From contig SKPS01000219.1 of assembly GCA_007119395.1 (NCBI GenBank), positions 1 through 10,145 on the forward strand: a DNA stretch of 10,145 bases. Direction: 5' to 3'. The notes under the pieces were generated by a model. The model saw nothing but the letters and a program-made list of their open reading frames with translations, ran no database searches and was not told the origin of the DNA. Shown one piece after another: positions 1 to 5,944 of the stretch. Position 1 is the stretch's first letter; each line of letters starts with the position of its first letter. Origin of the DNA: Lentimicrobiaceae bacterium. GTDB lineage: Bacteria; Bacteroidota; Bacteroidia; Bacteroidales; SKPS01. The position numbers and the translations under genes were made by a program.

Positions 1-1429
1 CAGTCTGCGTGGTAACGGCCAGCGTTTGTGCGTCGCCGTTGCCGCATAGATTTGATGGAGTGACTTCAACGTCTCCCGAAGCGGTGCCCACAATCACGGT
101 GATGGCATGGGTGCCTTGTCCACCGGTGATCGTCCAGTCAGCAGGCACCGACCAGGCATAGTCAACACCTTCATCAATTACACTGTAGGTTTCGGTATCT
201 CCCACGCATGGGCTGGCCTCACCGGTAATGGTTGAGGGCTGTGCCGGAACAGCTTGTGTGGTAACGGCCAGTGTTTGCGCAGTGCCGCTACCGCAAACAT
301 TCGAAGGGGTCACCTCGATGTTTCCGGCGGCACTGCCAACCATGACAGTTATTGCGTTTGTCCCTTGTCCGGCCGTAATCGACCAGCCGGCAGGCACCGT
401 CCAGATATAATCAACACCTTCATCGGTCACGTTGTACGATTCGGCAGCACCTTCGCAGGGGTTGACCTCGCCGGTGATGGCTGAGGGCTGTGCCGGTACT
501 GCAGAGGTAACACTAACTGTCAGCGACTGTGAGGGGCCGTTGCCGTGGATGTTGGAGGGGGTCACCACAATATTTCCCGGGTCTGATCCAACGGTAACGG
601 TGATCTGGTGGGTACCTTGCCCCCCTGTGATCACCCAGTCAGTCGGCACTTGCCAATCGTAATAGACACCCGATTGCTGAAAAACAGAATAGACAATTCC
701 CACAGATTGGGTGCAGGGTTGTTCCGGCCCGTCAATGGGTGTGGGTTGCCCCGGAGTGGGGTCATCATCGGCAATACATCTGATGGAAAAGCCGGCCACT
801 TTACCCATATTCTGGCCGGTATAGGCAATGTTCTGGTAGAATCGGAGGCTCCAGGCCATGGCGGCTGAAGCTTCGGTGCTGCTCCAATAGTAGCCGCTGT
901 ACCCTCTGCCGTATAGGAAGCCGTCAAAAAAACCACGGTAACCGGCAGCGGGCAGGTAGAGGTCGGTACCAATCTGCTTCCCTGCTGAATAGTTGGTGGC
1001 TGAGATGTTCCAGGTGCCTACATTCACCACCGTGTTATTTGCTAACACTCCATCCCACTGCATTTTGGTTGGAATTCTATACCCGTGTGGACAGGGGTCG
1101 TTGGGGGTTTTGGATCCATCGAGCCAGGCATGGCTGGCGGCAGGGTAATAGTTCCACAGAAACACATAACCTGAATCAGCTCCTGACGGTGTTTCGTTAA
1201 CAGGTGCAAAGGCGGTGGGATTAAGACGCCCCCACTGGTAGTAGTGGCCAATCAGTTGCCAGCCCGGTGTAAAAGGGTCGGCCGTGACATCGGCACCCAG
1301 GTTGTGACACATAAACTCTTTCCATACACCCGGTGCCACATAAGCCCCGCATGGTGTTTACGCCACGCTGTTGCCGGAAAGGGCAATGAGCAGTGTGGCC
1401 AATCCTAAAACAAAGGTAAATCTCCTCAT
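1..1429 (-). CDS. Secreted Fib_succ_major / PKD-like repeat protein, partial, with in-frame stop at codon 24
   Basis: The frame reads from ATG at 1429 down to base 1 and continues beyond the window. Codons 1-23 encode a classic signal peptide (MRRF start, hydrophobic core, ending NSVA). Codon 24 is TAA (1360-1358). The frame is then open for about 452 codons. The first part (about 1330-770) resembles the Fibrobacter succinogenes major paralogous domain (TIGR02145/PF09603 type): NLGAD, YYQWGR, NDPCPHGYRIPT, LPAAGYR, YYWSS and a closing IRCIAD. It is followed by tandem PKD-like domains (718 to the edge). Such proteins are cell-surface or secreted in Bacteroidota; adhesion is a guess. A T9SS sorting domain would be expected past the left edge. 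The stop is probably CAA to TAA, because Gln commonly follows the cleavage site. A restart at ATG 1312 would lack the signal peptide, so the gene is either a pseudogene or carries a sequence error. Confidence 0.8.
2..718 (-). repeat. Three tandem PKD-like domain repeats (a fourth starts at the edge)
   Basis: Repeat 1 is 718-500 (73 codons, divergent). Repeat 2 is 499-251 and repeat 3 is 250-2, each exactly 83 codons (249 bases). A further copy appears to begin at base 1. Repeats 2 and 3 are identical at about 59 of 83 residues by my alignment. They share VPAQPS, ITGE, PC, DEGVDY, the W-VPA-W-IT-GQGT-AITV core, EVTPSN and a final QTLAVTTQ. This matches the PKD-like (PKD_6 type) beta-sandwich repeats of Bacteroidota surface proteins. 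Repeats 2 and 3 each carry two Cys (residues 15 and 69). Repeat 1 keeps only the first; the second is His. Confidence 0.85.
1358..1360 (-). other. In-frame TAA at the signal-peptide cleavage junction
   Basis: Counting triplets from ATG 1429-1427, codon 24 falls on 1360-1358 and reads TAA. The residues before it end in SVA, a signal peptidase I site. The residues after it (TPCGAYVAPGVW) lead straight into the Fib_succ domain in the same frame. One C-to-T transition from CAA (Gln) explains it. Other genes here end normally in TAA, for example those at 4597 and 5007, so stop-codon reassignment is not supported. Confidence 0.85.
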
Positions 1430-1492
1430 AGTAAAAGCTGGTTGTAATTATATATGCTATAGTACGATTTTTTCGTTGCGAAGAAACGACAA

Positions 1493-1512
1493 TTTTAGGA
1501 ATATTCCAATAA
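1493..1512. promoter_or_regulatory. Dyad around GGAATATTCC in a divergent intergenic region
   Basis: The 10-base palindrome GGAATATTCC (1498-1507) is flanked by partly symmetric T and A runs, so 8 of 10 base pairs match over 1493-1512. It lies between the divergent starts at 1429 and 1605. It could be an operator serving either gene. Apart from this and the TAnnTTTG box at 1540, I see nothing defined in 1430-1604, and no clear promoter for the minus-strand gene. Confidence 0.3.
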
Positions 1513-1539
1513 TAGCACTCCTTTCCCACACAGAAAACC

Positions 1540-1547
1540 TATCTTTG
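1540..1547 (+). promoter_or_regulatory. Probable -7 box (TATCTTTG) of the thioredoxin-like gene
   Basis: TATCTTTG matches the Bacteroidota TAnnTTTG box exactly and lies 57 bases before ATG 1605. No TTG is found at the expected -33 distance, so the assignment rests on the -7 box and its position. Confidence 0.5.
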
Positions 1548-1604
1548 CAACGTTATGGGGTTACATGCTAATTTTTCAACGAACACCAACTTTATTTTGC
1601 CATT

Positions 1605-2936
1605 ATGAACACAAGGTTTCTTATTTCATCAGCATTGATATTGTTCGCAATGGGGCTGCAATCGCAGACCATTGAGCTCCGTTTCCCTTATTTTGAGGGG
1701 ACTCCTTATGTATGGATCTTTTTTCAGGGCGATCGCCAAGATACTGTTGTCCGGGGTACGATCCCTGCCGGCGGTGAGGTGAAGCTGGTGGTGCCTGAAC
1801 GACATTCCGGTTATTCCGGTATGACCCGTTGGATGCTGGTGCACCAGGCGGGTGGCGGACTGGATATGATCGTGAACGGTGAAGATTTTCAGGTGGAGTG
1901 TCTGGAGCGCATCCCTTCACGCGAAAACATCCATTTCAGAGGCACAGAGGAGAACCCTTTTATGAGCGATCTCTATTTTAAGAAGCAGACCCTTCTCAGG
2001 AAAGCGGAGGCGATGCAGATGGCGTTGAAGAGTTACGCCCCTGCTGATTCGCTGTATCCTACCTTTCAGCAGGAGCATAAAAGACTCAAAGAGGCGTTCG
2101 CCACCATCCAGCGTGGTGCCACTGAGAGCCCTTTGTATGCGGCGCGTTTTCAGCAGATTGTGGACTTCACCATGGGCATCGCTGACCGGATCTACCCGAC
2201 AGACCACGAGCGGGCGATGGCACTCAACCGGTTTGCTACCCGGGAGCTCGACTGGGAAGCGCTCTACACCAGCGGCCATTGGGGCGGCGTAATCCACAAC
2301 TGGATTGAGATGAATATCTATGCCATACAAAACGACGCGATCCTGCTCGAAGGGACCCGAAACATCCTCAACCGCATCAACAACAAACAGATATACACCG
2401 ACTTTGCCATCCAACTGGTACGCTACTTCACCCGTTACGACAAAGACCACCTGTTGTCGGCCATCAGCAGTGAAGTGCGGCAGTCTGACATGCTCCTGCA
2501 CATGAACGGTGCGCTTATGGTATTCGCCGGCCTCCACAAAGGGGATGACGCCATCGTGCCCAAAGGGATAACCGCCACAGCCGAAGAGCTATACCGCAAC
2601 GGTGCCGTGGTGTTCTTCTACGATACCGACTGCGGAAATTGCGAACAGGTGAAAAACCAACTCATCAAAGATTATCAGCAACTCAAAGAGAGGGGGGTAC
2701 GTGTTATCAGCATCGCTTCCGATCAGGATGAAGCGACCAACCAACGTACGGTTGCACAACTCCCATGGCAATACACATTGAACGATTATCTCGGTGGCAA
2801 CGATGGTGAAAACTTCACCGCCTGGGGGGTGCTGGGCACGCCCACACTATTTGTTGTAAACAAGCACGGTGTTATCTCAGGCCGGTTTGTGACCCTCACT
2901 ACGCAGGAGATCCTCCAACACGTTAACAGCAACTGA
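1605..2936 (+). CDS. Exported thioredoxin-fold (TlpA/ResA-like) thiol-disulfide protein
   Basis: A 443-residue protein with an N-terminal signal peptide (hydrophobic residues 5-18, likely cleavage before Gln21), so it acts in the periplasm. Residues 22-110 are beta-rich, like the N-terminal domain common in Bacteroidota TlpA-like proteins. Residues 120-310 are mostly helical, with no motif I recognise. Residues 325-440 form a thioredoxin-like domain: AVVFFYDTDCGNC places a redox CxxC at Cys343/Cys346, and GTPTLFVV supplies the cis-Pro loop (Pro413) and the following strand. This combination indicates thiol-disulfide exchange on exported proteins; the substrate is unknown. CGNC is less usual than the CPxC seen in many TlpA/ResA proteins. 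The gene stands alone, with a TAnnTTTG box upstream and a hairpin after the TGA. It is divergent from a Cys-containing secreted repeat protein, a possible but unproven client. Confidence 0.85.
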   Translation: MNTRFLISSALILFAMGLQSQTIELRFPYFEGTPYVWIFFQGDRQDTVVRGTIPAGGEVKLVVPERHSGYSGMTRWMLVHQAGGGLDMIVNGEDFQVECLERIPSRENIHFRGTEENPFMSDLYFKKQTLLRKAEAMQMALKSYAPADSLYPTFQQEHKRLKEAFATIQRGATESPLYAARFQQIVDFTMGIADRIYPTDHERAMALNRFATRELDWEALYTSGHWGGVIHNWIEMNIYAIQNDAILLEGTRNILNRINNKQIYTDFAIQLVRYFTRYDKDHLLSAISSEVRQSDMLLHMNGALMVFAGLHKGDDAIVPKGITATAEELYRNGAVVFFYDTDCGNCEQVKNQLIKDYQQLKERGVRVISIASDQDEATNQRTVAQLPWQYTLNDYLGGNDGENFTAWGVLGTPTLFVVNKHGVISGRFVTLTTQEILQHVNSN

Positions 2937-2940
2937 TCAC

Positions 2941-2991
2941 AAAAAAAACCCATTGGCCGGCAACTTCCCGGGTCATTGGTTCCGTTTTTTT
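2941..2991. terminator. Probable bidirectional terminator after the thioredoxin-like gene
   Basis: An A8 run at 2941-2948 is followed by an imperfect inverted repeat. CCGG at 2957-2960 pairs with CCGG at 2968-2971, and AACC/GGTT extends the outer stem. A T7 run at 2985-2991 follows. It starts 5 bases after the TGA. The stem is interrupted, so it is a moderate rather than strong terminator. Confidence 0.5.
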
Positions 2992-3073
2992 GAGAAATGC
3001 ACACCAACAAGATGGTGAAGAAAATGTGACAGATCAGCATATGGATTAGGTTTTTACAAAGAAAATGCTGAGT

Positions 3074-3086
3074 TTTGCCTGGCAAA
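3074..3086. promoter_or_regulatory. Inverted repeat TTTGCC-T-GGCAAA before the 3117 gene
   Basis: A perfect 6-bp inverted repeat with a one-base centre, roughly extended by GCT (3067-3069) and AGC (3088-3090). It is 30 bases upstream of ATG 3117. The spacing is too tight for a good hairpin, so a protein-binding dyad is more likely if it is functional. No convincing TAnnTTTG box accompanies it. Confidence 0.25.
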
Positions 3087-3116
3087 GAGCATATATGTTA
3101 AACGAAAACCGTCATT

Positions 3117-3596
3117 ATGGCATCAACACTACCCGATGAAGTGTGCTGTCCTCCCCTTGACATTGACCGTTGGGATGGTCAAAGCCATGAATGGGAGAAT
3201 AAGTTGTTTGTAAAAACCAGGGTTCGGTGTTTTTTATATATCCCTATCAATTACGGGTCAAAAATCCGAAAGGTAGTTCATCGCACGGATGCTGCCGGTG
3301 TAGCCATTCCGGAGGGATTGATTCTGAGCGACCAGACCTCACCCTGGAGGATGGACTTGTACTTTGCGGTAGAACGGGGTGTGCCTGGAATCCAAAACAC
3401 CACATTGAGCGGTCAGATGGTCAGCAAGGTGTATGAAGCACCTTACAAGGAAGCGGGTCGTTGCCATAAGCAATTCGTACAATGGATGGATCGTCGGGGC
3501 AGTATACCCCAACGCCTGTTCACCTGGTATGCAACCTGCCCCGCTTGTGCTAAAAAGCAAGGGAAAAACCTCATGGTATACCTCGCTTTGACCTGA
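3117..3596 (+). CDS. Conserved Bacteroidota protein of unassigned function (Bact_hydrolase-like family)
   Basis: A 159-residue protein with no signal peptide or membrane segment, so probably cytosolic. From memory it fits a short, widespread Bacteroidota family that databases label loosely as 'hydrolase' (Bact_hydrolase, PF20603 type). Conserved-looking marks, in order, are CCPPLD near the N-terminus (residues 10-15), W19, the segment KLFVKTRVRCFLYIPINYG (29-47), LSDQTSPWRMDLY (70-82), SGQMVSKVYEAPY (98-110) and a C-terminal CPACAKKQGKN (141-151) followed by a hydrophobic strand. I see no catalytic triad or known cofactor motif, so I assign no reaction. The CxxC could bind metal or be redox-active, which is inference. 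ATG 3117 is the first Met of the open frame. No clear ribosome binding site is visible. It appears monocistronic. Confidence 0.8.
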   Translation: MASTLPDEVCCPPLDIDRWDGQSHEWENKLFVKTRVRCFLYIPINYGSKIRKVVHRTDAAGVAIPEGLILSDQTSPWRMDLYFAVERGVPGIQNTTLSGQMVSKVYEAPYKEAGRCHKQFVQWMDRRGSIPQRLFTWYATCPACAKKQGKNLMVYLALT

Positions 3597-3700
3597 ATTA
3601 CCCATCACATCAGTGAATGCAGCTAACAGAGTCCGTGTATTCATAATTGGAGTTGAAGACAATTTTTGTTAATTCATTTTTTAATAATTTCTTGTCGCGC

Positions 3701-3732
3701 TTGTAAAAAAGATAGAAAAAACTGTATATTTG
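3701..3732 (+). promoter_or_regulatory. Promoter of the T9SS cargo gene (TTG-N21-TATATTTG)
   Basis: TTG at 3701-3703 and TATATTTG at 3725-3732 fit the Bacteroidota -33/-7 consensus, with a 21-base spacer in an AT-rich stretch. Transcription would start about 40-50 bases before ATG 3788, giving an A-rich leader typical of this phylum. Confidence 0.75.
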
Positions 3733-3787
3733 CCCTATTGAAGAAGAACGATAATTCATCTATTTATTAACACAAAATCAAATTCTT

Positions 3788-4597
3788 ATGAAAAAATTCT
3801 ATGTTTTACTTGCTGCAGTGCTTCTGTGCAATGTTGCCATTTCGCAGGTTGTCTATGAAGAGGATTTCAGTGGCGGAACCATGCCTGCCGGCTTCACACT
3901 GTATAACGATGCCAATCAGGTGGCAATGAACATTGCGGCACTATTCCCTGATGCCTGGAATGTATTGGGCGAGCCCGCTGACACTGCCAACAAAGTGGCA
4001 GCCAGCCCATCATGGTTTGTCGATGAGACACAGCCTGCTGACCGCTGGATGATTACACCCGCTATCTCTGTTGGACCCAACATGACGCTGTCATGGAAAG
4101 GGAAAGCACAGGATCCCGCATGGCGAGATGGCTATTCAGTGAAAATCTCAACCACCGGTGTTGACAAAGCCGACTTCACCATTGACGTGGTAGATGTTGC
4201 AATGGAAGACACACTGTGGAATCAGCGCCATTACGACCTGTCAGCCCTCGACGGAGAAGACATCCATGTAGCCTTTATCCAGAATTCATTGGATAAATTC
4301 TATATCATGATCAACGACATCAAAGTGGGTGTTGGTGTAGGCATCGAACAAGCCAAGCCCGCTCCGGTGAGCGTTACCCTTTCACCCAACCCGGCCACTG
4401 ACCACATCAATGTATTCTCATCAGAAATGATTCAGTCGATGAAGGTGGTGAATACTGTCGGACAAACGGTAATGGAAGAGGTAGTGAACGACCGTCGCGC
4501 TGTTCTTGACGTAACGGGTCTCAAAGCCGGTGTTTATTTTGTTGTAGGTGTTACGGCCGATGGCAGCACTTTCACCGAAAGAGTGATTGTACGCTAA
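3788..4597 (+). CDS. Secreted cleaved-adhesin-like protein with T9SS type A sorting domain
   Basis: A 269-residue protein with three parts. The signal peptide begins MKKFYVLL and is probably cut before Gln20. Residues 22-180 are a beta-sandwich of the cleaved-adhesin / choice-of-anchor-J kind: YEEDFSGGTMPAGFT at the start, then DAWNV, ASPSWF, ADRWMITPAI, LSWKGKAQD, GYSVKIST, HYDLSALDG, VAFIQNS and FYIMINDIKVG at the end. Residues 196-269 are a Por-secretion C-terminal sorting domain: LSPNPATDHINV, MKVVNTVGQTV, LDVTGLKAGVYFV and a closing ERVIVR. Such proteins pass the inner membrane by Sec and the outer membrane by the type IX system, which removes the C-terminal domain and anchors or releases the cargo. 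The ligand is unknown. The gene has its own promoter and terminator, so it is a single-gene unit. Confidence 0.9.
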   Translation: MKKFYVLLAAVLLCNVAISQVVYEEDFSGGTMPAGFTLYNDANQVAMNIAALFPDAWNVLGEPADTANKVAASPSWFVDETQPADRWMITPAISVGPNMTLSWKGKAQDPAWRDGYSVKISTTGVDKADFTIDVVDVAMEDTLWNQRHYDLSALDGEDIHVAFIQNSLDKFYIMINDIKVGVGVGIEQAKPAPVSVTLSPNPATDHINVFSSEMIQSMKVVNTVGQTVMEEVVNDRRAVLDVTGLKAGVYFVVGVTADGSTFTERVIVR

Positions 4598-4663
4598 GCA
4601 AAACACTGCAACAGGCCCTGATAGCTATTTTTGCTGAAATGGGGTCTTTGTGATGCACAAAAG

Positions 4664-4699
4664 AGGTCATCTCCGTTTTGGCGGGGTTGACCTTTTTTT
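4664..4699 (+). terminator. Strong Rho-independent terminator of the T9SS cargo gene
   Basis: AGGTCATCTCCG (4664-4675) pairs with CGGGGTTGACCT (4682-4693) with one mismatch and one G-T wobble around the loop TTTTGG. T7 follows at 4693-4699. On the minus strand the same stem is followed by CTTTTG, so it may also stop transcripts arriving from the EamA operon. Confidence 0.85.
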
Positions 4700-4706
4700 G
4701 TGCCGG

Positions 4707-4739
4707 TTGCAGATTGTGCCTTCTGATGCATTATCTTTG
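4707..4739 (+). promoter_or_regulatory. Upstream candidate promoter of the 60-aa membrane-protein gene
   Basis: TTG at 4707-4709, a 22-base spacer and TATCTTTG at 4732-4739 match the Bacteroidota consensus. A transcript from here would contain the CCCC/GGGG inverted repeat at 4757-4775 in its leader. Confidence 0.5.
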
Positions 4740-4750
4740 AACCCTTCACA

Positions 4751-4781
4751 ACCGAGCCCCGTTTGACAACAGGGGTTGGGT
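4751..4781. promoter_or_regulatory. Putative operator: dyad centred on the -33 element
   Basis: The core at 4757-4775 reads CCCC-NN-TTG-N-CAA-NN-GGGG, a symmetric 19-mer centred on base 4766. Outside it, ACC (4751-4753) mirrors GGT (4779-4781), and A4755 mirrors T4777. In all, 11 of 15 possible pairs match. Its left TTG is the -33 box of the proximal promoter, so a bound repressor would block initiation. It could alternatively fold as an RNA hairpin on a transcript from the upstream promoter. Confidence 0.45.
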
Positions 4782-4792
4782 ATATAGATTTG
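4763..4792 (+). promoter_or_regulatory. Proximal promoter of the 60-aa membrane-protein gene (TTG-N19-TAGATTTG)
   Basis: TTG at 4763-4765, a 19-base spacer and TAGATTTG at 4785-4792 form an exact consensus, 32 bases before ATG 4825. The -33 TTG forms one half-site of a symmetric element described separately. Confidence 0.65.
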
Positions 4793-4824
4793 CAGAATAT
4801 ATCAATCGTTAATCTTCAATTGTT

Positions 4825-5007
4825 ATGTCAAAAAAGTATCATGAATCAGGCACCGCGGGGGCAGTGTATGGATTGGGTTTCCTTGGTGCGGCGGTATGGT
4901 TTATCTCTCAGGCCACCACCTTTTGGCTGGGGGTACTGGGCTTTCTGAAGGCGATCGTCTGGCCGGCATTGTTGGTATATGAGCTATTCCGTTTCCTGCA
5001 AGGGTAA
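4825..5007 (+). CDS. Small two-helix inner-membrane protein, function unknown
   Basis: A 60-residue protein. After a short polar N-terminus (MSKKYHESGTAG) come two hydrophobic stretches, about residues 13-29 (VYGLGFLGAAVWFIS) and 33-57 (WLGVLGFLKAIVWPALLVYELF), indicating a small integral membrane hairpin. The pattern GAVYGLGFLGAAVWFI...FW.GVLG.LKA..WPA.LVYE is one I recall from short uncharacterised membrane proteins in several bacterial phyla, so it is probably a real gene despite its size. ATG 4825 is preferred over a TTG at 4763 in another frame, because it follows a consensus promoter and gives the conserved-looking N-terminus. Its last 24 bases overlap the 3' end of the minus-strand EamA gene. 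Function is unknown. Confidence 0.75.
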   Translation: MSKKYHESGTAGAVYGLGFLGAAVWFISQATTFWLGVLGFLKAIVWPALLVYELFRFLQG

Positions 5008-5931
5008 TGGTTTTTGCTTTTTCAGGATGAGTTTGTATTGCTTTTTTCTTTTTCCCGGCACATTGTTTACCAGGAACACACCGGCCACGATACAGGCGAA
5101 CCAAAACAGGTAGGATGCTCTGAACTCTTCACCTGCTGCCACGCCAACCAGGATGGCTACCACAGGGATCAGGTAGGTGACCGATGCGCTGAAGACGACG
5201 TTGGTCATTTGCAGCAGTCGATTAAAGATCATCAATGCAATGGCGCTCCCTGCAATGGCCAGTATGGCCACATACAGCAGCCCTTCCATGGCCCCGGGAG
5301 CCATAAGGCTTTGCGAGAGTTGTGTGAAAGCGCCAAGGTGGATGATGGCTACCGGACCGGCCATCAGAAAACCAAATGCCGCAATGGTCACCGGACGAAG
5401 GTGGCTCAGCTTGTTTTTAATGATGTTGCCATTGAAGGCGTAACAAATCGTTGCCAACACGACGAGCAGCGCGTAGCCGGTGTGCACATCAAACTGGTTG
5501 TTGTTGGTAGCCATTACCAGCCCCACCGCACCCACCAGGCCAATCAGAATTCCGGTGATGTTTGCACGTGAGAACCTGCTGCCAAACAATGAGGCAGCTA
5601 CTATGGCTGTAAAGATGGGTGTAAGGGAATTCAGCACTCCGGCGACAGAGCTGCTTATCACCAGTTCGGCATAGGCAAAAAGCAGTGATGGAGTGAGGTT
5701 GCCAACGATGCCCGAAAATGCCAGCCAGGGTATGTCAGCACGCCTGAGCTCCCTGAGACGAAGGAGAGCAATCGGGAGAAGAAACAGGAAAGCAATCGCA
5801 ATTCGCATCGAGCCCACTTCTGATGCAGAAAAGTGCTCCAGTCCTAACTTTATCAACAGAAACGAAGATCCCCAGATCAACGACAGTAGGATCAAAATGG
5901 ACCAGGCTTGTACTTTGTGTTCTGCATTCAT
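4984..5931 (-). CDS. EamA/DMT-superfamily transporter
   Basis: A 315-residue, strongly hydrophobic protein with the two-fold repeated architecture of EamA (drug/metabolite transporter) permeases. The first EamA repeat is about residues 9-141: IWGSSFLLIKLGL, RIAIAFLFLLPIALLRLRELR, then LTPSLLFAYAE, SVAGVLNSLTPIFTAIVA and GILIGLVGAVGLV. The second is about 152-290: YALLVVLATICYAFNGNII, AGPVAIIHLG, ASVTYLIPVVAILVG and the final helix FACIVAGVFLVNN. Ten membrane helices are expected. The last 24 residues are a basic cytosolic tail. EamA proteins move small metabolites or amino acids, often outward; the substrate cannot be read from sequence. It begins 13 bases after the methyltransferase-like gene ends, so the two are probably cotranscribed. 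Its TAG lies inside the convergent 60-aa gene. Confidence 0.9.
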   Translation of the reverse strand: MNAEHKVQAWSILILLSLIWGSSFLLIKLGLEHFSASEVGSMRIAIAFLFLLPIALLRLRELRRADIPWLAFSGIVGNLTPSLLFAYAELVISSSVAGVLNSLTPIFTAIVAASLFGSRFSRANITGILIGLVGAVGLVMATNNNQFDVHTGYALLVVLATICYAFNGNIIKNKLSHLRPVTIAAFGFLMAGPVAIIHLGAFTQLSQSLMAPGAMEGLLYVAILAIAGSAIALMIFNRLLQMTNVVFSASVTYLIPVVAILVGVAAGEEFRASYLFWFACIVAGVFLVNNVPGKRKKQYKLILKKQKPLPLQETE

Positions 5932-5944
5932 CCTTCAGCCCTGG

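Noticed and set aside
1..718. CRISPR-like or noncoding repeat array
   Set aside because: The 249-base periodicity is in frame and encodes PKD-like domains, so it is a protein repeat.
1470..1488. TTCG-TTG-CGAA hairpin upstream of the repeat protein
   Set aside because: The stem is only 4 bp with mismatches beyond it; it is expected by chance.
1917..2537. 206-codon minus-strand open frame opposite the thioredoxin-like gene
   Set aside because: It is antisense to a well-supported gene with signal peptide, CxxC and cis-Pro, and its own translation shows no domain or export signal.
3047..3054. TAGGTTTT as a -7 box for the 3117 gene
   Set aside because: It lacks the final G and has no TTG at the right distance; not distinguishable from background.
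3645..3667. AATTG/CAATT stem followed by TTT after the 3117 gene
   Set aside because: Only a 5-bp AT-rich stem in an AT-rich region; too weak to call a terminator.
4763..4948. Open frame from TTG 4763 across the 60-aa gene region
   Set aside because: Different frame from the conserved-looking 60-aa protein; its TTG is the -33 box and operator half-site. It is a shadow.
5014..5571. 185-codon plus-strand open frame opposite the EamA gene
   Set aside because: His/Gln/Cys-rich low-quality translation antisense to clear membrane helices; a shadow.
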